DNA from: Ruegeria discodermiae | Lineage (GTDB): Bacteria; Pseudomonadota; Alphaproteobacteria; Rhodobacterales; Rhodobacteraceae | Length of the DNA stretch: 64,000 bases | Direction: 5' to 3' | NCBI RefSeq assembly: GCF_030758345.1 | Contig: NZ_JAVAMO010000003.1 | Coordinates: 248,001-312,000 of the forward strand | Shown: one piece after another, positions 34,913 to 44,928 of the stretch | Numbering within the stretch: position 1 is the stretch's first letter | Layout of the letters: each line of letters opens with the position of its first letter | Notes under the pieces: generated by a model | What the model saw: the letters and a program-made list of their open reading frames with translations, nothing else | What the model was told of the DNA's origin: nothing | Database searches by the model: none | Translations under genes and position numbers: made by a program

Positions 34913-35143
34913 GCGGGATACTCCGTTGCAATCGCGGCGACATGCGCGCGGCGTCCTGCAGGTGATGCCAAATCGCTGGCCGATTGTGTAGGGTGGATTG
35001 GGCCAAGCTCCGCTTTTCGTGAGGTCCGGTCACAAATTCGGGTTTGACTACATGGGCACCGGCAAGCGAAAGTGACGCAAAATGTATACGGGGATGAAAA
35101 AATCAACATGTTTCGGCGAGGCCATGGTTCCAGGACCGGCTGA

Positions 35144-36916
35144 ATGACCCCTTTGCTTTCAGTTGACGATCTGAGCATCGGTTTCGGTGGGGCCGAGCCG
35201 GTTGTGAAGAATGTCAGTTTCAGCGTCGCCCAGGGCGAGACGCTTGCGCTGGTCGGGGAATCCGGTTCCGGCAAGACGATCTCTTGTCGCGCGGTGCTGC
35301 GCATCCTGCCGCGCACGGCGCGGATCACCTCGGGGCGGGTCACGCTGGGCGGCACGGGCGCGCCGCTGGTTCTGTCGGAGCTTAACGAGCGCAAGCTGCG
35401 CGACATTCGCGGCGATCGTGTCTCGATGATCTTTCAGGAGCCGATGCGCTCGCTATCGCCGCTGCACAGGATCGGCAATCAGGTGAGCGAAGTGTTGTGG
35501 CTGCATAGCGGTGCCAGCGAGCGCGACGCGAAGCGGCAGGTTCTGCAGCAATTCGAACGGGTCGGTTTTCCCGATCCAGAGCGCGCCTACCGGTCCTACC
35601 CTTTCGAGCTGTCGGGCGGCATGCGCCAGCGCGCGATGATCGCGATGGCGATGGTGGCCAAGCCTGACCTGCTGATCGCGGATGAGCCGACAACCGCGCT
35701 GGACGTGACCACGCAGGCACAGGTGCTGGGGCTGATCAAGGAATTACAGCGCGAGACCGGCATGGCACTGATCCTGGTCACTCATGATCTTGGGGTCGTG
35801 GCCAATATGGCCGAGCAAGTTGTGGTGATGCACAAGGGCCGGGTGATGGAGGCGGGCAGCGCCGCCGCGATCCTGAAAGCGCCCGCGCATCCCTATACGC
35901 AGCAATTGTTCAACGCCGCGCCGGAAATCCCCGATCGCGACACTGTTGGCCTGCCGATGCCGCAGGACGATCTGATCCTTGAGATGAACAAGGTCTCGAA
36001 AACCTATACAATGCGCGCCGGGTCGGGCTGGAAACCCGCGATCAAGATCCATGCCTGCCGCGGTGTCGATCTGAAGCTGGCGCGCGGCAAAACGCTGGCC
36101 ATCGTTGGTGAAAGCGGCTCGGGCAAGACCACCGCCGCGCGGATCGCGCTTGGGGCGGAGCTGCCCGATCCGGGTAGCGAGATTCTGTTTCGCGCCCAGC
36201 CGGGCGCTGAGCCCATCGCGGTCCACAACATGTCCCGCGCTGAACGCACCCGGTTCCAGCGTCAGGCACAGATGGTGTTTCAGGACCCCTATAGCTCGCT
36301 CAGCCCGCGGATGCGGGTGCAGGACGCGATGACCGAGCCGCTGGAGATTCACCGCATCGGCACCCGCACCGAACAGCGCGGCAAGGCCGAAGAGATGCTG
36401 TGCCGGGTCGGGTTGAACCCCGATATGCTCAAACGCTACCCGCACGCGTTTTCCGGCGGCCAGCGCCAGCGCCTGTCAGTGGCGCGCGCGATGATGCTGG
36501 ACCCGACGCTGATCGTATGCGACGAGCCGACCTCGGCGCTGGATGTATCGGTGCAGGAGCAGATCCTGACCCTGCTGGAGGAATTGCAGGAACGTCTTGG
36601 CCTCAGCTATCTATTCATCTCGCATGATCTGGCCGTGGTGGCGCGGATTGCCGATGAGGTGGCGGTGATGCGGCAGGGGCTGGTGGTCGAACAGGCCCCA
36701 CCCGACACGTTGTTCTACAACCCCAAACACCCCTATACCAAAGCGCTGATCGCGGCGCAGCCGGAACCTGATATAGACCGGCCTATAAACCTGAAACTCG
36801 TGGCTCAGGGCGCAGGCTCACCGGAAAAGTGGGACGACGCCTTTCGTTTCACCGAACAGGTGATACCGTCGCTTGTGGAACTGGAGCCTGGCCATAAGGT
36901 ACGTTGCCATGTTTGA
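35144..36916 (+). CDS. Fused ABC ATPase, dipeptide/oligosaccharide importer (DppD-DppF type)
   Basis: A 590-residue fusion of two importer ATPases. Each half has its own Walker A ([11 protein letters not shown] near residue 38, [13 protein letters not shown] near 323), signature ([19 protein letters not shown]) and Walker B ([24 protein letters not shown]), plus the OppDF-type C-terminal extension ([26 protein letters not shown]). It powers the permease pair encoded downstream. Separate DppD and DppF genes are usual, so the fusion is a lineage-typical variant. Its stop overlaps the next gene's start by eight bases. Confidence 0.93.
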   Translation: MTPLLSVDDLSIGFGGAEPVVKNVSFSVAQGETLALVGESGSGKTISCRAVLRILPRTARITSGRVTLGGTGAPLVLSELNERKLRDIRGDRVSMIFQEPMRSLSPLHRIGNQVSEVLWLHSGASERDAKRQVLQQFERVGFPDPERAYRSYPFELSGGMRQRAMIAMAMVAKPDLLIADEPTTALDVTTQAQVLGLIKELQRETGMALILVTHDLGVVANMAEQVVVMHKGRVMEAGSAAAILKAPAHPYTQQLFNAAPEIPDRDTVGLPMPQDDLILEMNKVSKTYTMRAGSGWKPAIKIHACRGVDLKLARGKTLAIVGESGSGKTTAARIALGAELPDPGSEILFRAQPGAEPIAVHNMSRAERTRFQRQAQMVFQDPYSSLSPRMRVQDAMTEPLEIHRIGTRTEQRGKAEEMLCRVGLNPDMLKRYPHAFSGGQRQRLSVARAMMLDPTLIVCDEPTSALDVSVQEQILTLLEELQERLGLSYLFISHDLAVVARIADEVAVMRQGLVVEQAPPDTLFYNPKHPYTKALIAAQPEPDIDRPINLKLVAQGAGSPEKWDDAFRFTEQVIPSLVELEPGHKVRCHV

Positions 36917-38825
36917 CACTCGTTACAACCGTTTTCTGCTCGCCCCCGCGCTGGTCCTTGCCGGGCTGCTGCCGGTCGGCGCGACCACCCTGCCCGATCT
37001 GCAGGAAAGCAGTTTCTGGAAATCCGAAGTGGATGCGGGCCATCTGCCGCCCATCAACGAACGCCTGCCTGCCGACCCGATCGTCGTCGATCTGGGGGCG
37101 AAGGGACGTGAATTCGGCACCCAGGGCGGCACGCTGAACACGATGATCACCCGCTCTAAGGATATCCGCCAGATGGTGGTCTATGGCTATGCGCGGCTGG
37201 TGGGGTATGACGAGAATTACGAGATCAAGCCCGATCTTCTGGCCTCGTTCGAAAACGAGGGCAACCGCAAATACACGCTGCATCTGCGCCCCGGCCATAA
37301 ATGGTCCAACGGGTCACCCTTCACCTCGGAAGATTTCCGCTATTGGTGGGAGGATGTGGCCAATAACGAACTGCTCAGCCCCTCGGGCCCGCCCGACTTC
37401 CTGCGTGTCGAGGGCGAGTTGCCCAAGGTGAGCTTTCCCGATGAGCAGACCATCATCTATGAGTGGACCCAGCCCAATCCCGATTTCCTGCAGGCGCTGG
37501 CGCAGGCCCGCCCGCCCTTCATCTATCGCCCCTCGGAATTCTTGAAAGAGTATCACGGCGACTATGCCGATTCCGAGAAGCTGGCCGCACAGGTTGAGGA
37601 TCAGCGGGTCAAAAGCTGGGCCTCGCTGCACAACAAGGTCGACAATCTCTACAAGTTTGACAATCACAAGCTGCCCACCCTGCAGCCCTGGGTGAACGCA
37701 AGCTCGGGCAAGAAGATCCGGCACAATTTCGTGCGCAACCCCTACTATCACCGCATCGACACCAACGGCGTGCAGCTGCCCTATATCGACGTGGTCGAGA
37801 TGGAGATCGTGGCCCCCGGTCTGGTGGCGGCCAAGTCGAACGCGGGCGAATCCGACCTGCAGGCGCGCGGGCTGGACTTCCGCGATGCCTCGATCCTCAA
37901 AAAAGGGGAGGCAGAAGGTGATTACAAAACGCAGCTTTGGAGCACCGGCGTCGCTTCGCAGATCGCGATCTTTCCCAACCTGAATTACGAGGACGATGTC
38001 TGGCGTGAGGTGCTGCGCGATGCGCGGGTGCGCCGGGCGCTGTCGCTGGGGATTGACCGAAATACGATCAACCAGGCGCTTTATTTCAAACTGGCCAAGC
38101 CCGGTTCGATGACGGTGCTGCCGGAAAGCCCTTTCTTCGAGGAAGACAACCGAGAGGCCTGGTCGCAGTTCGACCCCGAACAGGCCAACCGCCTGCTGGA
38201 CGAGGCCGGGCTGGACCAGCGCGCGCCTGACGGGACGCGGCTGCTGCCCGACGGGCGCCCGATGGAGTTCATCATCGAAACCGCCGGTGAGCGGCAGGAG
38301 GTCGAGAACGCCCTGCAGATCGTGACCGACACCTGGCGCGAGATCGGGGTCAAGCTGGTGATGCGCCCGCTGGATCGCGACATCCTGCGCAATCGGGTCT
38401 TTGCGGGCAGTTCCATGGCCTCGGTCTGGTATGGCTGGGATAACGGCTTGCCGCGCGAATACACGTCGCCTGCCTATCTGGCCCCCACCGATCAGGTGTT
38501 CCTGGCCTGGCCGAAATGGGGTCAGTATTACCAGACCGGCGGCGATGTGGGCGAAGCCCCCGACCTGCCCGAGGCGCAGCGTCTGATGGAGCTGCTGCAT
38601 GACTGGGACGAGGCCACAACGCCCGAAGCGCGCGAAGCGGCCTGGCGGGAAATGCTGGCCATCCATGCCGACCAGGTCTATGGCATCGGCATTCTGGCAG
38701 GCGCGCCGCAGCCGGTGGTGGTGTCAAACAAGCTGCGCAACGTGCCCGAAAAGGGGATGTGGGCCTGGGACCCGGGCGCGCATTTCGGCGTGCACCGGAT
38801 GGACGAGTTCTTTTTTGCCGAGTGA
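36909..38825 (+). CDS. ABC importer substrate-binding protein, family 5
   Basis: A 638-residue periplasmic binding protein. The N-terminus RYNRFLLAPALVLAGLLPVGA is a signal peptide cut near residue 26. The family-5 core follows, with YTLHLRPGHKWSNGSPFTSEDFRY and SLGIDRNTINQALYF as recognised segments. Its length and long loops match the subgroup that binds oligosaccharides or long peptides, not simple dipeptides. ATG 36909 is the preferred start, because an earlier in-frame codon lies inside the ATPase gene. It defines the importer's specificity, which I cannot read. Confidence 0.88.
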   Translation: MFDTRYNRFLLAPALVLAGLLPVGATTLPDLQESSFWKSEVDAGHLPPINERLPADPIVVDLGAKGREFGTQGGTLNTMITRSKDIRQMVVYGYARLVGYDENYEIKPDLLASFENEGNRKYTLHLRPGHKWSNGSPFTSEDFRYWWEDVANNELLSPSGPPDFLRVEGELPKVSFPDEQTIIYEWTQPNPDFLQALAQARPPFIYRPSEFLKEYHGDYADSEKLAAQVEDQRVKSWASLHNKVDNLYKFDNHKLPTLQPWVNASSGKKIRHNFVRNPYYHRIDTNGVQLPYIDVVEMEIVAPGLVAAKSNAGESDLQARGLDFRDASILKKGEAEGDYKTQLWSTGVASQIAIFPNLNYEDDVWREVLRDARVRRALSLGIDRNTINQALYFKLAKPGSMTVLPESPFFEEDNREAWSQFDPEQANRLLDEAGLDQRAPDGTRLLPDGRPMEFIIETAGERQEVENALQIVTDTWREIGVKLVMRPLDRDILRNRVFAGSSMASVWYGWDNGLPREYTSPAYLAPTDQVFLAWPKWGQYYQTGGDVGEAPDLPEAQRLMELLHDWDEATTPEAREAAWREMLAIHADQVYGIGILAGAPQPVVVSNKLRNVPEKGMWAWDPGAHFGVHRMDEFFFAE

Positions 38826-38838
38826 CGGGGACGCTTGA

Positions 38839-39867
38839 ATGGTCATCCTGCGCTATGCGATCTATCGCTTCATCACGATGCTGCTCACGCTGCTCGTGGT
38901 GTCGGTGCTGGTCTTCGCCATCATCAACCTGCCGCCCGGCGATTATCTGAGCAACCAGATCGCGGAATTGCAGGCCTCGGGCCAATCGGCGGGCGTGGCC
39001 AAGGCCGAGTTCCTGCGCAAGGAATACGCGCTCGACCGGCCGCTCTGGCAGCAATACATGATCTGGATGGGGTTCCTGCCCGGTCCGCACGGATTTTCGG
39101 GGCTGATCCAGGGCAATTTCGGCTGGTCCTTCGAGTTTGACCGCCCGGTTTCCGAGATTGTCGGCGAAAGCCTGTGGCTGACCGTACTGGTCAATCTGGC
39201 GGCTGTTCTTTTTGTCTATCTGGTGGCCCTGCCGCTGGGGGTTCTGGCCGCAGCGCGGTCGCGCACCTGGGTCGATTACAGTTCCGCCTTTATCGGATAT
39301 CTGGGCCTTGCCACGCCGAACTTTCTGCTGGCGCTGATCATGTTCTATTACGGTCACAAGCTGTTTGACCTGCCGATTGGCGGATTGATGGACCCGGGTT
39401 TTGAAGGGCTTCCGATGAGCTGGGAGAAGGCCAAGTCGATCCTGCTCCATCTGATCGTGCCGACCTTCGTGATCGGCACCTCGGGCGCCTCGGCGATGAT
39501 GCAGCGGCTACGTGCCAATATGCTCGACGAGCTGGGCAAGCCATATGTCGAGACCGCCATCGCCAAGGGCATGTCGCCAACGCGAATGCTGACCAAATAC
39601 CCGCTGCGCGTGGCCTTCAACCCCTTCGTGGCCGATATCGGCAACCTGTTGCCCTCGATGGTGTCGGGCTCGGTTCTGGTTTCGGTCGTGCTGGGCCTGC
39701 AGACCATCGGACCCAGCCTGCTGACGGCGCTGAAAACGCAGGATCTGTTCCTGTCGGGCTTCATCCTGATGTTCGTGGCGCTGCTGACGCTGGTGGGCAC
39801 CATGATCTCGGACGTGCTGCTGGTGCTGCTCGATCCCCGCATTCGCTATGAGGGGCGCGAGACATGA
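38839..39867 (+). CDS. ABC importer permease 1 (DppB type)
   Basis: A 342-residue inner-membrane permease with about six helices. The N-terminus YRFITMLLTLLVVSVLVFAIINLPPGDYL is standard for DppB-like subunits; the cytoplasmic EAA-like loop reads LRANMLDELGKPYVETAIAKGMSPTRML. It forms half of the transport channel with the next gene product. It follows the binding protein by 13 bases and overlaps the next gene by four (ATGA). Confidence 0.93.
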   Translation: MVILRYAIYRFITMLLTLLVVSVLVFAIINLPPGDYLSNQIAELQASGQSAGVAKAEFLRKEYALDRPLWQQYMIWMGFLPGPHGFSGLIQGNFGWSFEFDRPVSEIVGESLWLTVLVNLAAVLFVYLVALPLGVLAAARSRTWVDYSSAFIGYLGLATPNFLLALIMFYYGHKLFDLPIGGLMDPGFEGLPMSWEKAKSILLHLIVPTFVIGTSGASAMMQRLRANMLDELGKPYVETAIAKGMSPTRMLTKYPLRVAFNPFVADIGNLLPSMVSGSVLVSVVLGLQTIGPSLLTALKTQDLFLSGFILMFVALLTLVGTMISDVLLVLLDPRIRYEGRET

Positions 39868-41018
39868 CCAAACTGCCCGACGGTCGCTATGTCGACGATG
39901 CGCCTTATGATCCCGAAGCCTCGCTGCAACAGCTTGAGCGGCGCGATCTGGATGCGCCGAACTGGGTACTGGTCTGGCGCAAGTTCAAGACCCACAAGCT
40001 TGGGCTGTTCTCGGGCATCTTCCTGCTGCTGAGTTATCTGATGCTGCCTTTTGCGGGTTTCATCGCGCCATACACGCCGAACGAGCGCAATGGCGATCAC
40101 CTCTATGCCCCGCCACAGGCGGTGCATTTCTTCCATGAGGGGGAGTTCTTAGGGCCGTTCATCTACCCGATCACCGCCGAGCCGGATCTGGAGACCTTCC
40201 AGTGGAAGTTCATCCCCGATACCAGCAATCCGCAGAACCTGCGGTTCTTCTGCAACGGCGATGATTACAAGCTGGCGGGGTTCATCCCGTCCGATACCCA
40301 TCTGTTCTGCGCCCCTGAAGGCGCGACCATGTTCCTCTGGGGCTCGGACCGGCTGGGCCGCGACGTGTTCAGCCGTATTCTCTATGGCGCGCAGCTATCG
40401 CTGACTGTTGGTCTGATCGGCATTACCGTATCGTTCACCCTAGGCATCCTTTTTGGTTCCATCGCCGGGTATTTCGGGGGCAGGACCGACTGGATCATCA
40501 ACCGGGTGATCGAGATTTTGCGCTCACTGCCGGAACTGCCCTTGTGGCTAGCCCTGTCAGCGGCGGTGCCGTCGAACTGGTCGCCGGTGGCCGTCTTCTT
40601 CATCATCTCGGTCATTCTGGGCATTCTTGATTGGCCCGGCCTGGCCCGTGCCGTGCGGGCGAAATTCCTGTCCTTACGCGAAGAGGAATATGTGCGCGCT
40701 GCCGAGATGATGGGCGCGGGGTCTGGCCGGGTGATCCGCAAGCACCTGCTGCCCAACTTCATGTCGCATCTGATCGCCTCGGCCACGCTGTCGATCCCGG
40801 CGATGATCCTCGGGGAGACCGCGCTGAGCTTCCTCGGCCTTGGCCTGCGGGCACCTGCGGTCAGTTGGGGCGTGATGCTGAATGATGCGCAAAACCTCGC
40901 CTCGATCGAGATCTACCCCTGGACCGCGATCCCGATGCTACCGATCATTATCGTGGTGCTGGCCTTCAACTTCCTCGGCGACGGGTTGCGGGACAGTCTG
41001 GACCCTTATCAGCAGTAA
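39864..41018 (+). CDS. ABC importer permease 2 (DppC type, long form)
   Basis: A 384-residue permease. A first helix (LGLFSGIFLLLSYLMLPFAGFIAPY) is followed by an unusually long periplasmic loop of about 110 residues with VHFFHEGEFLGPFIYPI, seen in importers of oligosaccharides such as the rhizobial AgpC type. The EAA loop (LSLREEEYVRAAEMMGAGSGRVI) and LGETALSFLGLGLRAPAVSWG are intact. The loop supports an extended ligand. It ends the operon, 15 bases from the convergent dld gene. Confidence 0.92.
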   Translation: MTKLPDGRYVDDAPYDPEASLQQLERRDLDAPNWVLVWRKFKTHKLGLFSGIFLLLSYLMLPFAGFIAPYTPNERNGDHLYAPPQAVHFFHEGEFLGPFIYPITAEPDLETFQWKFIPDTSNPQNLRFFCNGDDYKLAGFIPSDTHLFCAPEGATMFLWGSDRLGRDVFSRILYGAQLSLTVGLIGITVSFTLGILFGSIAGYFGGRTDWIINRVIEILRSLPELPLWLALSAAVPSNWSPVAVFFIISVILGILDWPGLARAVRAKFLSLREEEYVRAAEMMGAGSGRVIRKHLLPNFMSHLIASATLSIPAMILGETALSFLGLGLRAPAVSWGVMLNDAQNLASIEIYPWTAIPMLPIIIVVLAFNFLGDGLRDSLDPYQQ

Positions 41019-41032
41019 TTGAGGCCCGCGTC

Positions 41033-42724
41033 TCACGCCGTCTCTTCGGCGTAGTTGCGGGCCTTTGACATCTTGCCGATGCCGGGGTTGAAGGAGTTGG
41101 TCGGGTCACAGCATTTATAGAACTCGGCCAGATCGGGCTTGGCAGGATAGAGGTGGCCGACATTGTGCTCGGCCGGATATTCCGCGCCGCGCTGATCCAA
41201 TATCTCCAGCATCCGCGCCTTGAGTGCCTTGGCATCCGCCCCTTTGCGAACGACGTAATCCTGATGCAGCACGTGGCACATGAAATGGCCATAATAGAGC
41301 TTGGCCACCAACTGTTCTTCGATCTCTGGCGGCAGGTGTTCATACCAGTCGCGATCATTGCGGCGCAGGGCAATGTCGAGCGGGATGATATCGGCAACGT
41401 CATTCTTGTGAATCGCCATATAGCGCACGGCTGCCCCGGCAGCGGCGAAGCGTTGCAGGGCGGCGAGTTTGGCTTCGCGATCGCTACACTCGAAGAAGTC
41501 GCCGTCGCGCCCGGCAAAAAACGAGGTCAGGAAGCTTGCAGCCTCGTCGATGCCGTCATCACGCATCTTCAGGATCAGATGGTGACGATAGCGGTCGCGA
41601 AAGTCGCGGATGCGTTTCGGCAGCACTTGTGGGGTCAGCCGCGCCATGAACTGCATGAACCGATCAGTGAAATTCGACAGACCGGGCACATTGCGCAGGC
41701 GGGCATCCACTGCGCCTTTCAGCGAAAAGAAGCGCGGCAGCAGGTCGGTGCCGAGCCAGTCGATCATCATCACCGTATCCTTGCCGTAGCGGGCGGTGAC
41801 GTCAAACGCCTCACGCTCCATATACTCGGCAGAAACGGGCAGAGTGTCGAATTCGGCCAGGATGTGGCGGCGTAGTTCGGTTAGGTCGGCAGTCTCATTG
41901 CTGCCGATATAGAAGGTCTTCTGCCGCTCGGGCTTGGCATAGGTGTCGAGCCGCACGGCGAACACGCCCAGCTTGCCCGCGCAGCCCGACGCCTCATAGA
42001 GGCGGCGCTTGTCGGCGTTAAAGCGCGCGGGCGTGGTGGCATCCACCTTGCGCACCTGATCGGCATAATCCGAGGCCGAAGCTTTGCGGTTAGTCGCGGC
42101 AGGATCATGGTTGAAATCACCGGTTTCAAGCCGGGTCAGGATTTCTTCCGGTGTGTCGCCAAGGTCGATGCCAAGATGGTTCACGAGGCTCAGCTGCCCT
42201 TGCGCGTCGATCTGCGCAAAGAGCGACATTTCCGTGTAAGAGGGCCCACGCTCGACCAGCGAGCCGCCGGAATTGTTGCACACCCCGCCCACGATCGAGG
42301 CCCCGATGCAGGACGAGCCGATCACCGAATGCGGCTCGCGCCCCAGCGGGTCCAGCAGCTTTTCCAGTGCAAAAAGCGTCGAGCCGGGAAAACCGACCAC
42401 CTGCTCGCCCTCACCCAGCACCTCGATCCGGTCCATGCGGCGGGTGTTGATCAGCACCACGTCGCGATCGTAGCTGCCCGACGGCGTCGAGCCTTCGGTC
42501 AGGCCGGTATTTGCGGCCTGCATGATCACGATCTTGTCGGCGGCAACGCAGGCCTGCAGGACCTTCCATTGCTCCATCAGGGTGCCGGGCTGAACGACGC
42601 AAAGCGCCTCGCCCTCGCCCGAGCGGAACCCTTTGCGGAACCGCTCGGTTGCCCGCGCGCCGGTCAGCACATGGCGTCGCCCGACAATATCGCGGAAAGA
42701 GGAGATGAGGGTTGCGTCATCCAT
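41033..42724 (-). CDS. dld: D-lactate dehydrogenase, quinone-dependent
   Basis: A 563-residue FAD enzyme of the Dld type. The PCMH-type FAD domain has VIMQAANTGLTEGSTPSGSYDRDVVLINTRRMDRIEVL and SSCIGASIVGGVCNNSGGSLVERGPSY; the C-terminal part holds HCCDP-like and membrane-binding segments (FYKCCDPTNSFNPGIGKMSK). It oxidises D-lactate to pyruvate at the inner face of the membrane and reduces quinone. I chose ATG 42724, because the upstream 22 in-frame codons are non-homologous. It is the last gene of the TRAP operon, which fixes the probable transport substrate. Confidence 0.9.
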   Translation of the reverse strand: MDDATLISSFRDIVGRRHVLTGARATERFRKGFRSGEGEALCVVQPGTLMEQWKVLQACVAADKIVIMQAANTGLTEGSTPSGSYDRDVVLINTRRMDRIEVLGEGEQVVGFPGSTLFALEKLLDPLGREPHSVIGSSCIGASIVGGVCNNSGGSLVERGPSYTEMSLFAQIDAQGQLSLVNHLGIDLGDTPEEILTRLETGDFNHDPAATNRKASASDYADQVRKVDATTPARFNADKRRLYEASGCAGKLGVFAVRLDTYAKPERQKTFYIGSNETADLTELRRHILAEFDTLPVSAEYMEREAFDVTARYGKDTVMMIDWLGTDLLPRFFSLKGAVDARLRNVPGLSNFTDRFMQFMARLTPQVLPKRIRDFRDRYRHHLILKMRDDGIDEAASFLTSFFAGRDGDFFECSDREAKLAALQRFAAAGAAVRYMAIHKNDVADIIPLDIALRRNDRDWYEHLPPEIEEQLVAKLYYGHFMCHVLHQDYVVRKGADAKALKARMLEILDQRGAEYPAEHNVGHLYPAKPDLAEFYKCCDPTNSFNPGIGKMSKARNYAEETA

Positions 42725-42737
42725 GTCAGCCTCCTTC

Positions 42738-44804
42738 TCAGTAGGCCACGGAGGGCAGCCAGGTCGCCAGCGCGGGCCAAAGGAAGACAAGCGCCAGACC
42801 GGTCAGCTGTAGCAACACGAAGGGGATGATGCCCTTGTAGATATGCGACAGCTTGATCTCGGGTGGGCAGACGCCTTTCAGGTAGAACAGCGCAAAGCCA
42901 ACCGGCGGGGTCAGGAACGAGGTCTGCAAGGTGACCGCGACAAGGATCACGAACCAGACCAGCGAAGGCTCGTCAATCGCGTCAAAGCCGGGAATATCGA
43001 CACCCAGACCGTTCACGATGGGACGCATCAGAGGCAGCACGATCAGCGTGATCTCGATCCAGTCCAGCACGAAACCGAGCAGGAACACGATGAAGAGGAT
43101 AAACAGGATCGTGCCGTTGGGACCGAACCCGGTGCCCGCGATCATGTCTTCGATCAGGGCATCGCCGCCCAACTCGCGCAGCACATAGGAGAACACCGTC
43201 GCGCCCAGGAAGATCGCGAAGATATAGGCGGTGGTGTTGAAGGTCGCCTTTAGCACGTTGACCAGTTTGGTCAGCGTCAGCTTGCGATAGCCGATGGCCA
43301 GCAAGGTCGCGCCTAATGCGCCGACACCAGACGCTTCGGTCGGCGTGGTCAGACCCGCAAAGATCGAGCCAAGCACGGCGAGGATCAGCGCCAACGTGGG
43401 CAGAACGGCTATCATCACGTCCTTGACGGCGGCCCAGTCGGGGCGCTTGGCGCCTTCGGGAACCGGAGCCACGTCGCGTTTGATCAGCGCGATGATGAAT
43501 ATATAGGTCAGGTAGAGGCCGCCGATGATCACACCGGGGAAGACGGCGGCCATGAACAGATCGCCCACCGACAGCGCCATCTGATCGGCCATAATCACCA
43601 GCATGATCGAAGGCGGGATGAGAATACCCAACGTGCCAGAGGCCGACACCACGCCCGCCGCCAGAGTCGGCGCGTATTTCTGCTGCATCATCGAAGGCAG
43701 CGACAACACGCCCAGCAACACAACCGAAGCGCCGATGATACCGGTCGAGGCGGCGAGGATGATACCGATCAAGGTCACTGTGATCGCCAAACCGCCGCGC
43801 ACGGTGCCAAAAAGGCGTTGCATCGAGGTCATCAGCCGTTCCGCCACACCGGATTCATCCAGCATCAGCCCCATGAAGATGAACATGGGCAGCGCCACCA
43901 GAACCGCGTTCGACATGGTTGCATAGACCCGGTTCACCACCGCGCCGAGCGTCAGGTAGTCGAGCCCGGTCAGGGTCTCTTCCAGCCCGGTCCAGTTCAT
44001 CATGCCATTGTCGAACAGATACGCGAGGCCGCAGAAAGCGACGCCGACACCGGCCAGCGCCCAGGCCACCGGGAACCCGGTAAAGAGCAGCGCGATGAAG
44101 GTCACGAACATCACGATGACCAGCTTTTCCTCGGTACTATGCACCAGGAAGGTCAGCGCGGTCGCCGCCACCGCGAAACCGAACAGCGCCCAGAAGATCA
44201 GCCGCAGGCCGGACCCCGTGCGCTCAGCCTCGGGGCCGAACAACAGCGCGTGTGCGTCATGCAACAGCCGGGCAATTGCCGCAAAGGCCAGGAGGACAAA
44301 GCTGACCGGGATCACCGCCTTGAGCGCCCAACGAGCCGGCAGGCCGGTGGGACTGTCAGAGCGTTCGTTCACGCGCCAGCTTTCGTAGAAATAGTCATAG
44401 CCCTGATCGATCATCAGATAGATGAACGGCGTCAGCAGGGTCAGGATGCCCACAACCTCGATAAGCCGCTGCGCGCGACGGCTGAGTTGCATATGCAGCA
44501 CGTCGACGCGCACATGGCTGTCGGTGACCAGCGCATAAGAGATGCCGATCATGGTGACCAGCCCGTAGAAGTGCCACTGTATCTCGTCCAGCTTAGGGTA
44601 GTTTTGGTTCAGCAGGTAGCGCAGCGCCACCTGAGACACGATGGCCGCAACCAAAAGCAGGTTGGCCCACATCACCACATTGCCGATGCCCTTGATGGTC
44701 TTGTCGATGCCGGTGGCCAGTTTCTGGTTATCAACATCAGGATGTTCCAGCAGAGTCTCATAGACTTCGATTGGATCATCGGGCGTGTGCAGCTTCTGTG
44801 ACAT
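42738..44804 (-). CDS. TRAP transporter fused membrane protein (DctQ-DctM)
   Basis: A 688-residue integral membrane protein combining a four-helix DctQ-like part (residues about 40-200) and a 12-helix DctM part. DctM-type features include FTGFPVAWALAGVGVAFCG, LVALPMFIFMGLMLDESGVAERLM and PSIMLVIMADQMALSVGDLFMAAVFPG. Such fusions drive sodium-coupled uptake using a periplasmic binding protein. It lies between dctP and dld, consistent with lactate uptake. A 10-bp hairpin separates it from dctP. Confidence 0.93.
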   Translation of the reverse strand: MSQKLHTPDDPIEVYETLLEHPDVDNQKLATGIDKTIKGIGNVVMWANLLLVAAIVSQVALRYLLNQNYPKLDEIQWHFYGLVTMIGISYALVTDSHVRVDVLHMQLSRRAQRLIEVVGILTLLTPFIYLMIDQGYDYFYESWRVNERSDSPTGLPARWALKAVIPVSFVLLAFAAIARLLHDAHALLFGPEAERTGSGLRLIFWALFGFAVAATALTFLVHSTEEKLVIVMFVTFIALLFTGFPVAWALAGVGVAFCGLAYLFDNGMMNWTGLEETLTGLDYLTLGAVVNRVYATMSNAVLVALPMFIFMGLMLDESGVAERLMTSMQRLFGTVRGGLAITVTLIGIILAASTGIIGASVVLLGVLSLPSMMQQKYAPTLAAGVVSASGTLGILIPPSIMLVIMADQMALSVGDLFMAAVFPGVIIGGLYLTYIFIIALIKRDVAPVPEGAKRPDWAAVKDVMIAVLPTLALILAVLGSIFAGLTTPTEASGVGALGATLLAIGYRKLTLTKLVNVLKATFNTTAYIFAIFLGATVFSYVLRELGGDALIEDMIAGTGFGPNGTILFILFIVFLLGFVLDWIEITLIVLPLMRPIVNGLGVDIPGFDAIDEPSLVWFVILVAVTLQTSFLTPPVGFALFYLKGVCPPEIKLSHIYKGIIPFVLLQLTGLALVFLWPALATWLPSVAY

Positions 44805-44879
44805 GGTCTCCTCCTCAGGGCATGACGGGTCGGACCGGGAATGCGGCCAACAGATCTGGAAAATTCTGAAAATCAGGGT

Positions 44880-44910
44880 GGGAGCGGCCCGGATTGAAAC
44901 GGCCGCTCCC
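44880..44910 (-). other. Intercistronic hairpin between dctP and dctQM
   Basis: A perfect 10-bp stem (GGGAGCGGCC / GGCCGCTCCC, 11-base loop) lies in the 124-base gap after the binding-protein stop. There is no T-run, so it likely protects the dctP mRNA 3' end or acts as a leaky terminator, giving more binding protein than transporter. Confidence 0.65.
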
Positions 44911-44928
44911 GGGTGCGCGCAGGTTTGA

